40,570 nucleotides of DNA. Source: DASZJY01 sp036260255 (lineage in GTDB: Bacteria; Actinomycetota; Acidimicrobiia; Acidimicrobiales; AC-14). The stretch's first letter is position 1. Each line of letters opens with the position of its first letter. The stretch lies in assembly GCA_036260255.1 (NCBI GenBank), contig DATAAF010000104.1:1-40570 (forward strand), read 5' to 3'. The notes under the pieces are model-generated. The model was given only the letters and a program-made list of their open reading frames with translations. It was not told the DNA's origin and did no database searches. Shown in pieces: positions 1-7,313 of the stretch. A program made the position numbers and the translations under genes.

Positions 1-1511
1 TGCGCTGCGATCCGACCAACTCCGTGCGACATCCTCCAACCGGTCGGTTGCGTAAAGAGCGATCGCTCAGCGGGCGAAGACCGCCGGCGACGGCCAGCCT
101 CGGCGTACGTGACCGCCCGCGGTCGACCGCCGGTTGGGATAGTGACGGTCTCAGCGAGACCCGCTTGGTGAAGCCGCTCCCGAGCTCGCTCGAGACGCGC
201 CGCCGACAGGTGACGGGCGAACAGGTCACGCTGCTGCGTTCCGTCGAGACCTTCCGGAGCGACACGTCGCAGCTCCGCAAGCAGGCGGTCAGCAACGTCA
301 TCACCGGTCGCGTCTCCGAAGATGAACTCGGCCGAGGCGCGGCAGTAGGACCACAACGCCCAAGCGGCCTCGACATGCTCCTCATCGATCACCGGGGAGC
401 CGTCGATCAGGGCGTAGAGCAGGCTCAGGCGGAGACACTGCGGGGCGTCCCGGCCCACCACGGCGCCAAGAAGGCCGGCGGGCTCGTCGTCGGCCATGAG
501 GTCGTACAGCTCGGCCCAGCGATGTTCGGCGGCGTCGGTCCGATGTACCCGCGTCACGCGACGCGCCGCCCGGATGGTTTCACCCAGGCGTTCCCCGTAC
601 ATTACGGCGATCTCGCCCGGTACGTTCCCGCCGGCGGGTAGCCGCTTCGACCGTCGTGCCGACACCCACAAGAAGCGGTTGGCGAAGCCGGAGTACGTCT
701 CGACATCGGTGAGGCGGGCCCGTAGCTCCTCGAGGGTGATGTGCCCTACGACGCCTAGATGGTGGGTCGAGGCGACGGACGTGCGGGCTCGGGACCGAGC
801 CTCGAGGGGTCGGCCGTCCCAGCCGTTGCGGATGGTCATGCTGAGTGTGGACCCGTCGCGGGAGGCGACCTTCAACATCCGTGCGAACTCAGGCTCGAGG
901 ACGAGCAGACGCGTATCGGGCGCACCCTCGTCGTTGTCGTCGTCAGGATCACGAACGGCGTCGACTACAGCCTCACCCGACCCGAAGCCACCAAGGACGC
1001 GCGTCGCCATGAAGGCGGGATCGGCCACCCGCAGCGTCTCGCGGGCGACGGCGAAGCTGGTGCCCTTTCCCCCCTTATGCGTGGCGCCGACGATCACGGC
1101 GAACAGCGACGCGGTGTGCCGGTCGTTGCCGGCAAGCACGTAGGGCCCGCGATTGATGGCGCAGCCAGCACCGACCAGCGTGGTCACGAGAACGGCTACG
1201 CGGTCGGCCTCGGTGTAGGTGTCGGCGGCCATGACGAACTCGCCGACGATGCCGTGATACGCACAAGCACCAAGCCTCGGCCACGCCGACGAAGACGTGG
1301 AGGGGGCGCTCTCGTCCCTAGGAAGCTGCTCCTCCTCTCGCCACTGCCCTGCCCACAGCCTCTCGTCAACCTTGAGCGCGTCGTAACGTGCGTCGATTTC
1401 GGCGTCGGTTGGCGCCCGCGCCCCACGACACTCAGCTTGGTGCCGCATCGATGCCGCCACCGACTCGCGAGAGCCAATCGGTGGCCAGTCGGCGTCGGTG
1501 GCAGCCCTCAT
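1..1511 (-). CDS. DUF3987-family helicase/replicase-like protein of a mobile element (3' end outside window)
   Basis: This open frame covers about 503 codons from an ATG at 1511 and leaves the window at position 1 without a stop, so the C-terminus is missing. A TAG at 1518-1520 closes the frame upstream, which supports this start. The translation resembles DUF3987 proteins of actinobacterial plasmids, phages and integrative elements. A P-loop-like stretch GATHKGGKGTS lies at residues 142-152. After it come the family-like segments GGFGSGEAVVDAV, RLLVLEPEFARMLK, SRDGSTLS, GVVGHITLEELRARL and GFANRFLWVSARRSK. The family is usually interpreted as an ATPase/helicase working with primases in element replication; that role is inferred here. 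The reading frame ignores several antisense frames that are open only because of high GC. It is the last gene of a minus-strand run with XRE, xis and a small gene. Confidence 0.85.
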   Translation of the reverse strand, partial: MRAATDADWPPIGSRESVAASMRHQAECRGARAPTDAEIDARYDALKVDERLWAGQWREEEQLPRDESAPSTSSSAWPRLGACAYHGIVGEFVMAADTYTEADRVAVLVTTLVGAGCAINRGPYVLAGNDRHTASLFAVIVGATHKGGKGTSFAVARETLRVADPAFMATRVLGGFGSGEAVVDAVRDPDDDNDEGAPDTRLLVLEPEFARMLKVASRDGSTLSMTIRNGWDGRPLEARSRARTSVASTHHLGVVGHITLEELRARLTDVETYSGFANRFLWVSARRSKRLPAGGNVPGEIAVMYGERLGETIRAARRVTRVHRTDAAEHRWAELYDLMADDEPAGLLGAVVGRDAPQCLRLSLLYALIDGSPVIDEEHVEAAWALWSYCRASAEFIFGDATGDDVADRLLAELRRVAPEGLDGTQQRDLFARHLSAARLERARERLHQAGLAETVTIPTGGRPRAVTYAEAGRRRRSSPAERSLFTQPTGWRMSHGVGRIAA

Positions 1512-1599
1512 CCCGGCCTAGGCCTCGCGCCAGTCGCAGACAAACGGCACGCTCCGGAGATACGCCTGTTCAACAAGGTCGTCGACAGGTGGAGATCAC

Positions 1600-1800
1600 T
1601 CACGCGGCGGAGTCCCGGGAGCGATAGAGCGATAGCTCGTCCTCAAACACTGCGGCGTGAGCGAGCGCTGTCACGAGGCCGTGGATCGCGTTCAGACGTT
1701 GTTCGGGCGAAAAGTCACAACGCGCCGACTCCTCAGAGGCGAGGCGCTGGACGCAGCGCATCCGAGCGGTGACCTCAAATCGGCGCTCCGCCAGCGTCAT
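1600..1800 (-). CDS. small hypothetical protein of the mobile element
   Basis: A 66-residue frame that starts at an ATG at 1800 with GAGG directly before it; an in-frame GTG at 1827 would add nine residues. The product is charged, with an Arg/Glu-rich N-terminal helix-like stretch, a central SPEQRLNAIHGL segment and two cysteines. I do not recognise a family. It lies between the excisionase-like gene and the DUF3987 gene on the same strand, with about 90 bases before the next start, so it is probably part of the same transcription unit. Its protein-like composition contrasts with the Arg/Pro/Ser-rich shadow frames around it, but a gene this short could still be spurious. Confidence 0.5.
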   Translation of the reverse strand: MTLAERRFEVTARMRCVQRLASEESARCDFSPEQRLNAIHGLVTALAHAAVFEDELSLYRSRDSAA

Positions 1801-1908
1801 CCTCGGAAAGCGTCTAGGCTCACCCACGGTGCCGCCTCGATGAGGTGGTCCAGCGAGCGAAAGCGATGGTGGCGACGGGGGCCTGGGCAGGGCCCCCTCG
1901 TCGTCTCA

Positions 1909-2130
1909 TCAGGCACCCGGGCCAGCAGCGGGGACGCCATGCGCCGCCGGCGTCTCGGCCCCGTTCAAGAGATCGATGATCGCTTGGCGCGGAATGCGGA
2001 GGCAGCGACCGAGTTTCACGGCGCGGAGTTCGCCGGCCGCCACGGACTTGTAGACGCGCCAAGGAGACGTCCGCAGCGCCTCAGCGGTCTCCTCGACGGT
2101 CAACACGAGCGGCAAATCGTCGAGCGTCAT
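1909..2130 (-). CDS. excisionase-like helix-turn-helix protein
   Basis: A 73-residue protein starting MTLDDLPLVLTVEETAEAL, followed by a winged-helix/HTH_17 (MerR-like excisionase) pattern: TVEETAEAL, SPWRVYKSVAAGEL and AVKLGRCLRIPRQAIIDLL at about residues 10-56. A short Ala/Pro/Gly tail follows. Proteins of this type bind DNA near att sites and direct the integrase towards excision, or act as small regulators. The start codon overlaps the stop of the XRE gene as ATGA, so the two are translationally coupled. Its place with an integrase gene a little over 1 kb away supports an excisionase role, but AlpA-like regulation is an alternative. Confidence 0.82.
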   Translation of the reverse strand: MTLDDLPLVLTVEETAEALRTSPWRVYKSVAAGELRAVKLGRCLRIPRQAIIDLLNGAETPAAHGVPAAGPGA

Positions 2131-2363
2131 GAGACCAAGGCCTGCAGTTCGCGGAGAAGGCGGGCATACGTCGTCAGGTGTTCACCGCTTGGCAGGTACT
2201 CCCCCCGCTCCCAAGCGTCGACAGCTTGCCGGCTGACTCCCACGGCGTCAGCGACAGCCTGCTGCGAGAGCCCCCCAGCGCGCCGAAGGAGTTTCCGCAT
2301 CGTCGGGGAGGGAAGCTGCGTGCGGTCCCGAGCCTGACCCAACAACTGCGCAAGAGCATCCAT
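2127..2363 (-). CDS. XRE-family HTH transcriptional regulator
   Basis: A 78-residue protein if the ATG at 2363 is used; an in-frame GTG at 2393 would add ten residues but would run into the divergent gene. The C-terminal half carries a Cro/CI-type HTH, with LSQQAVADAVGVSRQAVDAWERGEYLPS as its core (two pieces: LSQQAVADAVG, then VSRQAVDAWERG). Such proteins usually control the lysogeny-like state of the element, probably binding in the short region between this gene and the divergent gene that begins near 2388. It is the first gene of the minus-strand run and its stop overlaps the excisionase start (ATGA). Confidence 0.82.
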   Translation of the reverse strand: MDALAQLLGQARDRTQLPSPTMRKLLRRAGGLSQQAVADAVGVSRQAVDAWERGEYLPSGEHLTTYARLLRELQALVS

Positions 2364-2387
2364 GGCACGGAGATTGTCACGCCTCAC

Positions 2388-3212
2388 GTGCACGTGCTAG
2401 GCATTGGAACCGTGCAGGGCAATTCCCGCCACCCAGGGCCGTTTTACGCCCGGTACCGGACCCCCGCAGGCGACGAGATCGTCTCGCCACCGTGCGAGAG
2501 CCCGGAACAGGCCGAGGACTGGTGGCTGGAGATGCACCGTCGACAACGGACTCCGCTGTGGCGCGAGCGGCTGATCAGAAAGATGTCAGCTGCGCTAGGG
2601 GATGGCGGTGTCGTGGAAGCCTCTTTCGAGACCAACGCCATCGACCAGCGCTTCTACTGTGCCGGGCGCCTGCGCCTCTTCGAAGGACGGCTCATCGTGA
2701 CCGAGTTGAAGCTGTCATCGGCCAGCGCACAGATGGATGCGTTCCTGGGAGCGTTCTCGGTCGTTGAGGGCATCACGGGCTCTGTTCTACGCCAGGTGCC
2801 ACTCGGCCAGTTGCTGGCTGAAGCTCGGGAGAGACTCGTCTACACGGCGCACTCGGAGGATGAGGTCCCACCGGAGGTTCGCAGAGCCGTCAGAGACCTT
2901 GTCGGCCCTGTCGATCAGATGATCAGTACCGGGAAGCGACCAGCCGGTCATCGACGCCCCGGACCCAAGGGCAAGTCCGATGACTTCTACCGAACCATCG
3001 CCGTCGACTACATCGAGTACGTGGAGGCGAATGGCGGCGACGCCCGCAAGGTGCTCAAGGCGTTGGAACAGAAGCACCATGGCAGCACGTCGGCCGTGCG
3101 CGATTGGGTCCGGAAAGCCCGAGATAAGGGTTTCCTCGCGCCGACAACACGAGGGCGTGCGAACGCCGCGCCCGGACCCCGCCTGTATGCCACAAACGAG
3201 GAGCAGCCATGA
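2388..3212 (+). CDS. unknown element protein with HTH-like C-terminus, upstream of integrase
   Basis: About 274 residues if a GTG at 2388 starts it; GTGs at 2394 and 2412 are equally possible, and the open frame further upstream overlaps the divergent XRE gene and reads like a shadow. The N-terminal part (GPFYARYRTPAGDEIVSPP, then WWLEMHRRQRTPLWRERL) has no family that I recognise. The last third (FYRTIAVDYIEYVEANGGD, then KVLKALEQKHHGSTSAVRDW, then VRKARDKGFLAPTTRGRA) looks like a transposase/regulator-type HTH, a module common in actinobacterial phage and element proteins. Its stop overlaps the integrase start as ATGA, so the two are co-translated. A DNA-binding role linked to integration or copy control is plausible but unproven. 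Confidence 0.7.
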   Translation: MHVLGIGTVQGNSRHPGPFYARYRTPAGDEIVSPPCESPEQAEDWWLEMHRRQRTPLWRERLIRKMSAALGDGGVVEASFETNAIDQRFYCAGRLRLFEGRLIVTELKLSSASAQMDAFLGAFSVVEGITGSVLRQVPLGQLLAEARERLVYTAHSEDEVPPEVRRAVRDLVGPVDQMISTGKRPAGHRRPGPKGKSDDFYRTIAVDYIEYVEANGGDARKVLKALEQKHHGSTSAVRDWVRKARDKGFLAPTTRGRANAAPGPRLYATNEEQP

Positions 3213-4381
3213 GTCAACGGGGAAGCATCCGCAAACGGGGGTCGTCGACGTGGACGATCTATTGGCGAGAACCCGACGGTCGTCAACGAACAAAGGGCGG
3301 TTTCCGTACCCGCGCTGCAGCGTCCGAGGAGTTGACACGTGTGCTCGGGCAGCTGCAGGGCGGGGCCTATGTCAAGCCCCGCACGCTCACACTCGGCGCC
3401 TATCTGACAGAGCAGTGGCTCCCGGCCATCCGCACGTCCGTCCGGCGGGGGACGTTCCGCTCGTACAGCGAGCATGTCAGCGCCTACATCACGCCGCGCC
3501 TCGGCAGCCTGGGCCTCCAGCAAGTTTCCCCGACTGCCTTGAACGCGTTCTACGCGGACCTGCTCACGAACGGTCGCCGCCGGGATGGGTCAGGCCTGCA
3601 CCCGTCAACAGTCCGTCGGGTCCACGCCACCCTGCACCGGGCCCTCCGGGACGCCGTCAAGTGGCGCCTCCTGGCCATCAATCCTGCTGACCACTCCGAC
3701 CCGCCGAAGCAGCGGCAAGCCGGCTCGACGGAGCTCCGGACGTGGTTGGCGACCGAGGTCGACGCCTTCCTGGCACACGTGACCGGTGACCGGCTCGAGG
3801 CAGCGTGGATCCTCACTGCCACGACAGGGATGCGTCGAGGTGAGGTGCTGGGCCTGCGCTGGGAAGACGTCGACTTGGTGGCCAGGCGCGCCGCTGTTCG
3901 CCAGACGCTGACGGCCGCTGGGCACAAGCTGGCCCTCTCTACGCCAAAGACGAGCCGAGGACGGCGCTCAGTCCCCCTGCCGGCGACCACGGTGGAGGCC
4001 CTGAGAACTCACCGATGCCGTCAGCTCGAGGAGCGCCTGGCCTGGGGCCCTGCATACCGGGATGGTGACCTCGTCTTCACCCGCGAGGACGGGAGCCCCG
4101 TCCACCCCGACGCCTTCTCGGACGCCTTCAACCGGCACGCGCGCGAAGCGGACCTTCCTCGCATCCGCCTGCACGACCTGCGTCACACCTTCGCCACGCT
4201 GGCCCTAGTGAGCGGTGTGCCGGTCAAGGTCGTGTCGGAGATCCTCGGCCACTCGACGCACTCGTTCACCGCCGACGTTTACCAGCACCTCGTCCCGGCG
4301 CTACAGGAAGACGCGGCCGAGAGGGTCGCAGACCTCATCTTCGGGAGCCGCGTTGACAAACGGTTGACGGGCGGGGCTTGA
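3209..4381 (+). CDS. int: site-specific tyrosine recombinase (integrase)
   Basis: A 390-residue phage-type integrase, full length for the family. An N-terminal arm-binding part (RKRGSSTWTIYWREPDGRQR) is followed by a SAM-like core-binding domain at about 60-165, then the catalytic domain. The catalytic residues are visible: R209 in TTGMRRGEVLGLRW, H322 and R325 in LHDLRHTFATLA, H348 in ILGHS and the nucleophile Y358 in DVYQH. It would catalyse recombination between the element and chromosomal att sites. The gene starts ATGA-overlapped with the preceding gene and points at the 3' end of tRNA-Tyr about 50 bases away, the classic arrangement for an element inserted in a tRNA gene. Confidence 0.96.
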   Translation: MSQRGSIRKRGSSTWTIYWREPDGRQRTKGGFRTRAAASEELTRVLGQLQGGAYVKPRTLTLGAYLTEQWLPAIRTSVRRGTFRSYSEHVSAYITPRLGSLGLQQVSPTALNAFYADLLTNGRRRDGSGLHPSTVRRVHATLHRALRDAVKWRLLAINPADHSDPPKQRQAGSTELRTWLATEVDAFLAHVTGDRLEAAWILTATTGMRRGEVLGLRWEDVDLVARRAAVRQTLTAAGHKLALSTPKTSRGRRSVPLPATTVEALRTHRCRQLEERLAWGPAYRDGDLVFTREDGSPVHPDAFSDAFNRHAREADLPRIRLHDLRHTFATLALVSGVPVKVVSEILGHSTHSFTADVYQHLVPALQEDAAERVADLIFGSRVDKRLTGGA

Positions 4382-4433
4382 GGGCTGCCTCGTCGACGAA
4401 CGCCGGCGAGAGAAACCGCAGGTCAGCGCACGG

Positions 4434-4460
4434 TGGGCCGGGAAGGATTCGAACCTTCGT
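4434..4460. other. probable attachment (att) core at the 3' end of tRNA-Tyr
   Basis: The integrase gene stops at 4381 and the tRNA-Tyr 3' end (acceptor strand, T-arm) lies at 4434-4460. Tyrosine integrases of this type usually recombine at the T-loop/acceptor end of a tRNA and leave the tRNA intact. The matching direct repeat should sit at the far end of the element, to the left of this window, so the core cannot be delimited here. A 10-base palindrome tcgtcgacga at 4390-4399 lies between the integrase and the tRNA. Confidence 0.55.
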
Positions 4461-4515
4461 AGGCTGAGCCGGCAGATTTACAGTCTGCTCCCTTTGGCCG
4501 CTTGGGTACCGACCC
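4434..4515 (-). tRNA. tRNA-Tyr (anticodon GUA)
   Basis: An 82-base class II tRNA folds on the minus strand. The acceptor stem is GGGTCGG with CCGGCCC (one G-T pair), discriminator A at 4434. The anticodon stem is GCAGA/TCTGC with loop CTGTAAA, giving anticodon GTA at 4481-4479. The long variable arm CGGCTCAGCC is typical for bacterial tRNA-Tyr, and the T arm is GAAGG-TTCGAAT-CCTTC. The 3' CCA is not encoded (ACCG follows). The 3' end faces the integrase gene. The weak -10-like TATCGT on the minus strand, 11 bases before the 5' end, lies within the 27-base gap and yajQ start region. Confidence 0.96.
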
Positions 4516-4541
4516 TCTACTTGGCACGATACCGTCTCGCC

Positions 4542-5030
4542 GTGCCCACCTTCGACGTGGTGTCCGAGGTCGATCGCCAAGAGATCCGCAACGCCGTCGA
4601 CCAGGCACAGCGTGAGGTGGCGACCCGCTTCGACTTCAAGGACACGGGGTCGACGATCGAGCTGGCGGACGGCGAGATCCGCCTGCACTCCGCCACCGAG
4701 GACCGCCTCCGGGCGCTGGTGCAGGTCCTCGAGGAGAAGCTCGTCCGCCGCTCCGTCCCCTTGAAGGCTTTGGAGTACGGAAAGGTCGAGGACGCAGCCA
4801 AGGGAACGGTGCGCCAGTCGGTCCTCATCAACGCCGGCATCGGCGACGCCAAGGCCCGGGAGATCAACCGCTTCATCAAGGACCGTGGCCGCAAGGGGGT
4901 GTCCTCGCAGACGCAGGGCGACCAGGTACGCGTGTCGGGGAAGAAGCGGGACGACCTGCAGGCGACCATCGCCGCCCTGCGCGAGCACGACTTCGGCATC
5001 CCCCTGCAGTTCAAGAACTTCAGGGACTGA
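4542..5030 (+). CDS. yajQ: YajQ-family nucleotide-binding protein (DUF520)
   Basis: A 162-residue protein, the normal length for YajQ. It starts at a GTG reading (M)PTFDVVSEVDRQEIRNAV, the conserved N-terminus; the upstream ATG at 4494 lies inside the tRNA and is not credible. Family blocks are TRFDFKDTGSTIEL, QVLEEKLVRRSVPLKALEYG, GIGDAKAREINRFIKD and a C-terminal IPLQFKNFRD. YajQ proteins bind nucleic acids, and some members bind cyclic di-GMP and act with transcription factors. Its start is only 27 bases from the 5' end of the divergent tRNA-Tyr, so its promoter must overlap the tRNA gene; a leaderless transcript is possible (gatacc at 4528-4533 is a candidate -10), but this is speculative. 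Confidence 0.93.
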   Translation: MPTFDVVSEVDRQEIRNAVDQAQREVATRFDFKDTGSTIELADGEIRLHSATEDRLRALVQVLEEKLVRRSVPLKALEYGKVEDAAKGTVRQSVLINAGIGDAKAREINRFIKDRGRKGVSSQTQGDQVRVSGKKRDDLQATIAALREHDFGIPLQFKNFRD

Positions 5031-5062
5031 CGACGAGGCGGCCGCAGGGCCTTGCCTCGTCG
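5031..5062 (+). terminator. hairpin directly after yajQ
   Basis: A perfect 9-base inverted repeat cgacgaggc (5031-5039) and gcctcgtcg (5054-5062) begins at the base after the yajQ stop. No strong T-tract follows, as is common in high-GC actinobacteria. It most likely ends yajQ transcription. Confidence 0.6.
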
Positions 5063-5077
5063 TAAAGGGGAGAGAGC

Positions 5078-5124
5078 CCGGCCCGGAGGGCCGGACGCCG
5101 GTTTGTTGCCGGCCGAAGGCCGGC
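5078..5124. terminator. two short GC hairpins between convergent genes
   Basis: Two perfect 7-base stems with 3-base loops stand in a row: ccggccc-gga-gggccgg at 5078-5094 and gccggcc-gaa-ggccggc at 5108-5124. They sit between yajQ and the convergent M23 peptidase gene and could terminate from either side, mainly the peptidase mRNA, which ends at 5147. Confidence 0.5.
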
Positions 5125-5146
5125 CCAGGCCCAGCGAGGGTCGTCC

Positions 5147-6283
5147 CTAGCTCGCCCGGGGGCCCAGGAGGCTGTCGAGGAGGGCGGGAGTCAGGGGGGA
5201 GAGGATCGAGCGGGCCGTCTCCTGGGCGGTCCGCCACGCCTCCTCGAGCACCGCCTGGCTGGGTTGGCCCAGGCCACGGGCGGCACGCAGCTCGGTGAGG
5301 CGGAGGACGCCCGACGGGCTGCCGGTCAGCGAGAGGAAGACCTCGCTGCCCTCGCCGCCCGACGACTCGAAGCGACGGAGGATGCCGGCCGACGTCAGGG
5401 CACGGGGCTGTCCGATCTGGAACTGGGCCAGGATGTTGGGAACGTTGGCGAGGGCCTCGTCGAGCCAGCGGTCCAGGTGGGGCTTGGGGTTCACCGCTCC
5501 GCCGCCCTTGGGGTGGATCTCGAAGTGGAGGTGGTACGCGCCGCCCTGGGCGTTGCCCGTGTTGCCCACCGTCCCGACGATGTCGCCCTGCTTGACCCTC
5601 GACCCGGCCGGGATGCGGGCGAAGGAGTCGAGGTGGCACATGAAGTAGTAGGTCCCGTCGGCGGTGGTGACGTAGGCGGACTTGCCCGCCGCCCCTCCCT
5701 CGGTGAACCGCACGGTGCCGTCGGCCGGCGCCCGGACCGGCGTCCCCCGGGCGGCGAAGATGTCGGTGCCCTGGTGCAGGTGGAAGCTGGGGTTGAAGCG
5801 GGGGAACAGCCAGTCGTCGGTGTACGCCGCCTCCCCGCCGACCGGGAACTTGCCCATCCCGATGGCTGCCGCCTCCTGGGGGCTCAGCCCGACGTCGACC
5901 AGCTGGCGGAGGGCGGACATGAGCTCACGGGTCGACCGCCCGCCGGTGCGGCGGACGGCGTTGATTTGGGCCTGGGCGTCGGGCGGGATGCTGTTGGGCC
6001 CCGGCTTGGCTGTGGTCGGCGGCGCCGGCGGGGGCGGGGCAGGCCCTCTGGCGGGGGCGCCGGGCGGCGGTGGCGGCGGGGGAGCCGGTGCCCGGGGCCG
6101 CGGCGTCGTGGGGGGCGACAGGATCTCGCGCAGGAGCTTCTCGAGCGGGTTGACGGTCGTCGGGGGGGCTTGAGGCGCCGGGCTCGCGCCCGACGTGGCC
6201 CCCCCTCCCACGACGAGCGAGACGAGGACGGCGGGCGCCAGGACGCGACGGGCAAACGCTCGTGACGACACGACCCAACTCAT
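5147..6283 (-). CDS. secreted M23-family zinc metallopeptidase
   Basis: A 378-residue exported protein. A signal peptide is visible at about residues 8-34 (ARR, hydrophobic VLAPAVLVSLVVGGGAT, then ASPAP). A proline-rich linker follows at about 55-95 (runs of P with R/A/T), which may span the wall. The M23 domain has the zinc ligands H170 and D174 in HLHQGTDIF and the HLH pair at 251-253 in YHLHFEIHP; the fold segment VRAPADGTVRF and HLDSFARIPAGSRVKQGD are also present. It should cleave peptidoglycan cross-links or act in envelope remodelling outside the cell. It is convergent with yajQ and its start is about 100 bases after the end of htpX. Confidence 0.92.
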   Translation of the reverse strand: MSWVVSSRAFARRVLAPAVLVSLVVGGGATSGASPAPQAPPTTVNPLEKLLREILSPPTTPRPRAPAPPPPPPPGAPARGPAPPPPAPPTTAKPGPNSIPPDAQAQINAVRRTGGRSTRELMSALRQLVDVGLSPQEAAAIGMGKFPVGGEAAYTDDWLFPRFNPSFHLHQGTDIFAARGTPVRAPADGTVRFTEGGAAGKSAYVTTADGTYYFMCHLDSFARIPAGSRVKQGDIVGTVGNTGNAQGGAYHLHFEIHPKGGGAVNPKPHLDRWLDEALANVPNILAQFQIGQPRALTSAGILRRFESSGGEGSEVFLSLTGSPSGVLRLTELRAARGLGQPSQAVLEEAWRTAQETARSILSPLTPALLDSLLGPRAS

Positions 6284-6347
6284 TTCGCCATCGGGCCCGC
6301 CATCCCCTCTCGCTCCCCAGACTCGAAGTCAGAGAGCTTAGGCGGAG

Positions 6348-6378
6348 CCGGCCTCCCGATGCCTACTCGAGAGGCCGG
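6348..6378 (-). terminator. hairpin after htpX
   Basis: An 8-base inverted repeat ccggcctc (6348-6355) and gaggccgg (6371-6378) with a 15-base loop lies 10-40 bases downstream of the htpX stop on the minus strand. There is no T-tract, so this is a moderate-confidence terminator. Confidence 0.45.
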
Positions 6379-6387
6379 GCGGGGGTC

Positions 6388-7239
6388 TCAGCGCCGCCAC
6401 TCGCCGGCGCGCAGCCGGGCGACCCGGTCGTCCAGAGGCGGGTGGGTGCTGAAGAGGTTGGCGAACTGCACCCTGCGCCCGGTGAGGGGGTTCACGATGT
6501 ACTTCGAGGCCTGGGCCGGGTCGACGTCCATGGGGATGGCACGTGCGCCCTGCTCCAGCTTGGCCAGGGCCCGGGCGAGGGGCTCGCCGTCGCCGAGCAA
6601 GCGGGCGCCGCTGCGGTCGGCCTCGTACTCCCGGCTCCGGCTCAGGGCCATCTGGATGAGCATGGCGGCGAGCGGCGCCAGGATGCTCAGGGCGAGCAGG
6701 GCGATCGGGTTGGGGCTGTCCTCGTCGCCGCCTCCGCCGAACATGGCGCCCCACATGAACAGGCGGGCGATGAAGGTGATGCCCATGGCCACCGCCGCGG
6801 CCACCGAGCCGATGAGGATGTCCCGGTTGCCGACGTGGCTGATCTCGTGGGCCAGCACCCCCCGTAGCTCGTTCCAGTCCAGGAGCTGCAGGATGCCCTG
6901 CGTGACGGCGACGGCGGCGTGGTTGGGGTTGCGGCCGGTGGCGAAGGCGTTGGGCTGCATGTCGGGCGTGACGTACAGCTTGGGCATGGGCATGCCCGCG
7001 GCTTGGGTCAGCTCTCGGACGATGCGGTAGTACTCGGGCATCTCCTGCTCGGTGACGGGGACGGCGCGGGCCGACCGGATGGCGATCTTGTCGGAGAACC
7101 AGTACGACCCGCCGACGAAGACCAGGCCGAGCACCAGGCCGATGAGCGCCCCGCCCCGCCCGAACAGCGACCCGATCAGGATCAGGAAGCCGCCCAGCGC
7201 CGCCAGGAGCACATAGGTCTTGATGGTGTTCTTGCTCAT
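6388..7239 (-). CDS. htpX: HtpX-type membrane zinc metalloprotease (M48)
   Basis: A 283-residue protein, normal for HtpX. Two N-terminal membrane helices occupy about residues 8-47. The zinc site HEISH lies at 131-135 inside GVLAHEISHVGNRD, and the third ligand is in EYEADRSGARLLG. Further hydrophobic helices lie between these two motifs. HtpX degrades misfolded membrane proteins at the cytoplasmic face. The ATG at 7239 has a good Shine-Dalgarno (AGGAGG, 8 bases upstream). The leader carries a short direct repeat (gaaacgctt at about 7239 and 7263) of unknown meaning. It is the gene after acs on the same strand with a gap of about 75 bases. Confidence 0.95.
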   Translation of the reverse strand: MSKNTIKTYVLLAALGGFLILIGSLFGRGGALIGLVLGLVFVGGSYWFSDKIAIRSARAVPVTEQEMPEYYRIVRELTQAAGMPMPKLYVTPDMQPNAFATGRNPNHAAVAVTQGILQLLDWNELRGVLAHEISHVGNRDILIGSVAAAVAMGITFIARLFMWGAMFGGGGDEDSPNPIALLALSILAPLAAMLIQMALSRSREYEADRSGARLLGDGEPLARALAKLEQGARAIPMDVDPAQASKYIVNPLTGRRVQFANLFSTHPPLDDRVARLRAGEWRR

Positions 7240-7313
7240 GAAACGCTTCCTCCTCTGCCCCTAAGAAACGCTTGTGAACCGTCGCGCGTTCCCCAGCGCC
7301 CCCTTCCCGGGCG

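Noticed and set aside
24..1772. Plus-strand frames over the left end
   Set aside because: They are antisense to the DUF3987 gene, which has consistent family motifs through about 500 codons and was hidden only because it leaves the window.
7239..7271. Direct repeat gaaacgctt in the htpX leader as an operator
   Set aside because: Only nine bases, no symmetry, and the first copy overlaps the start region; too weak to call.
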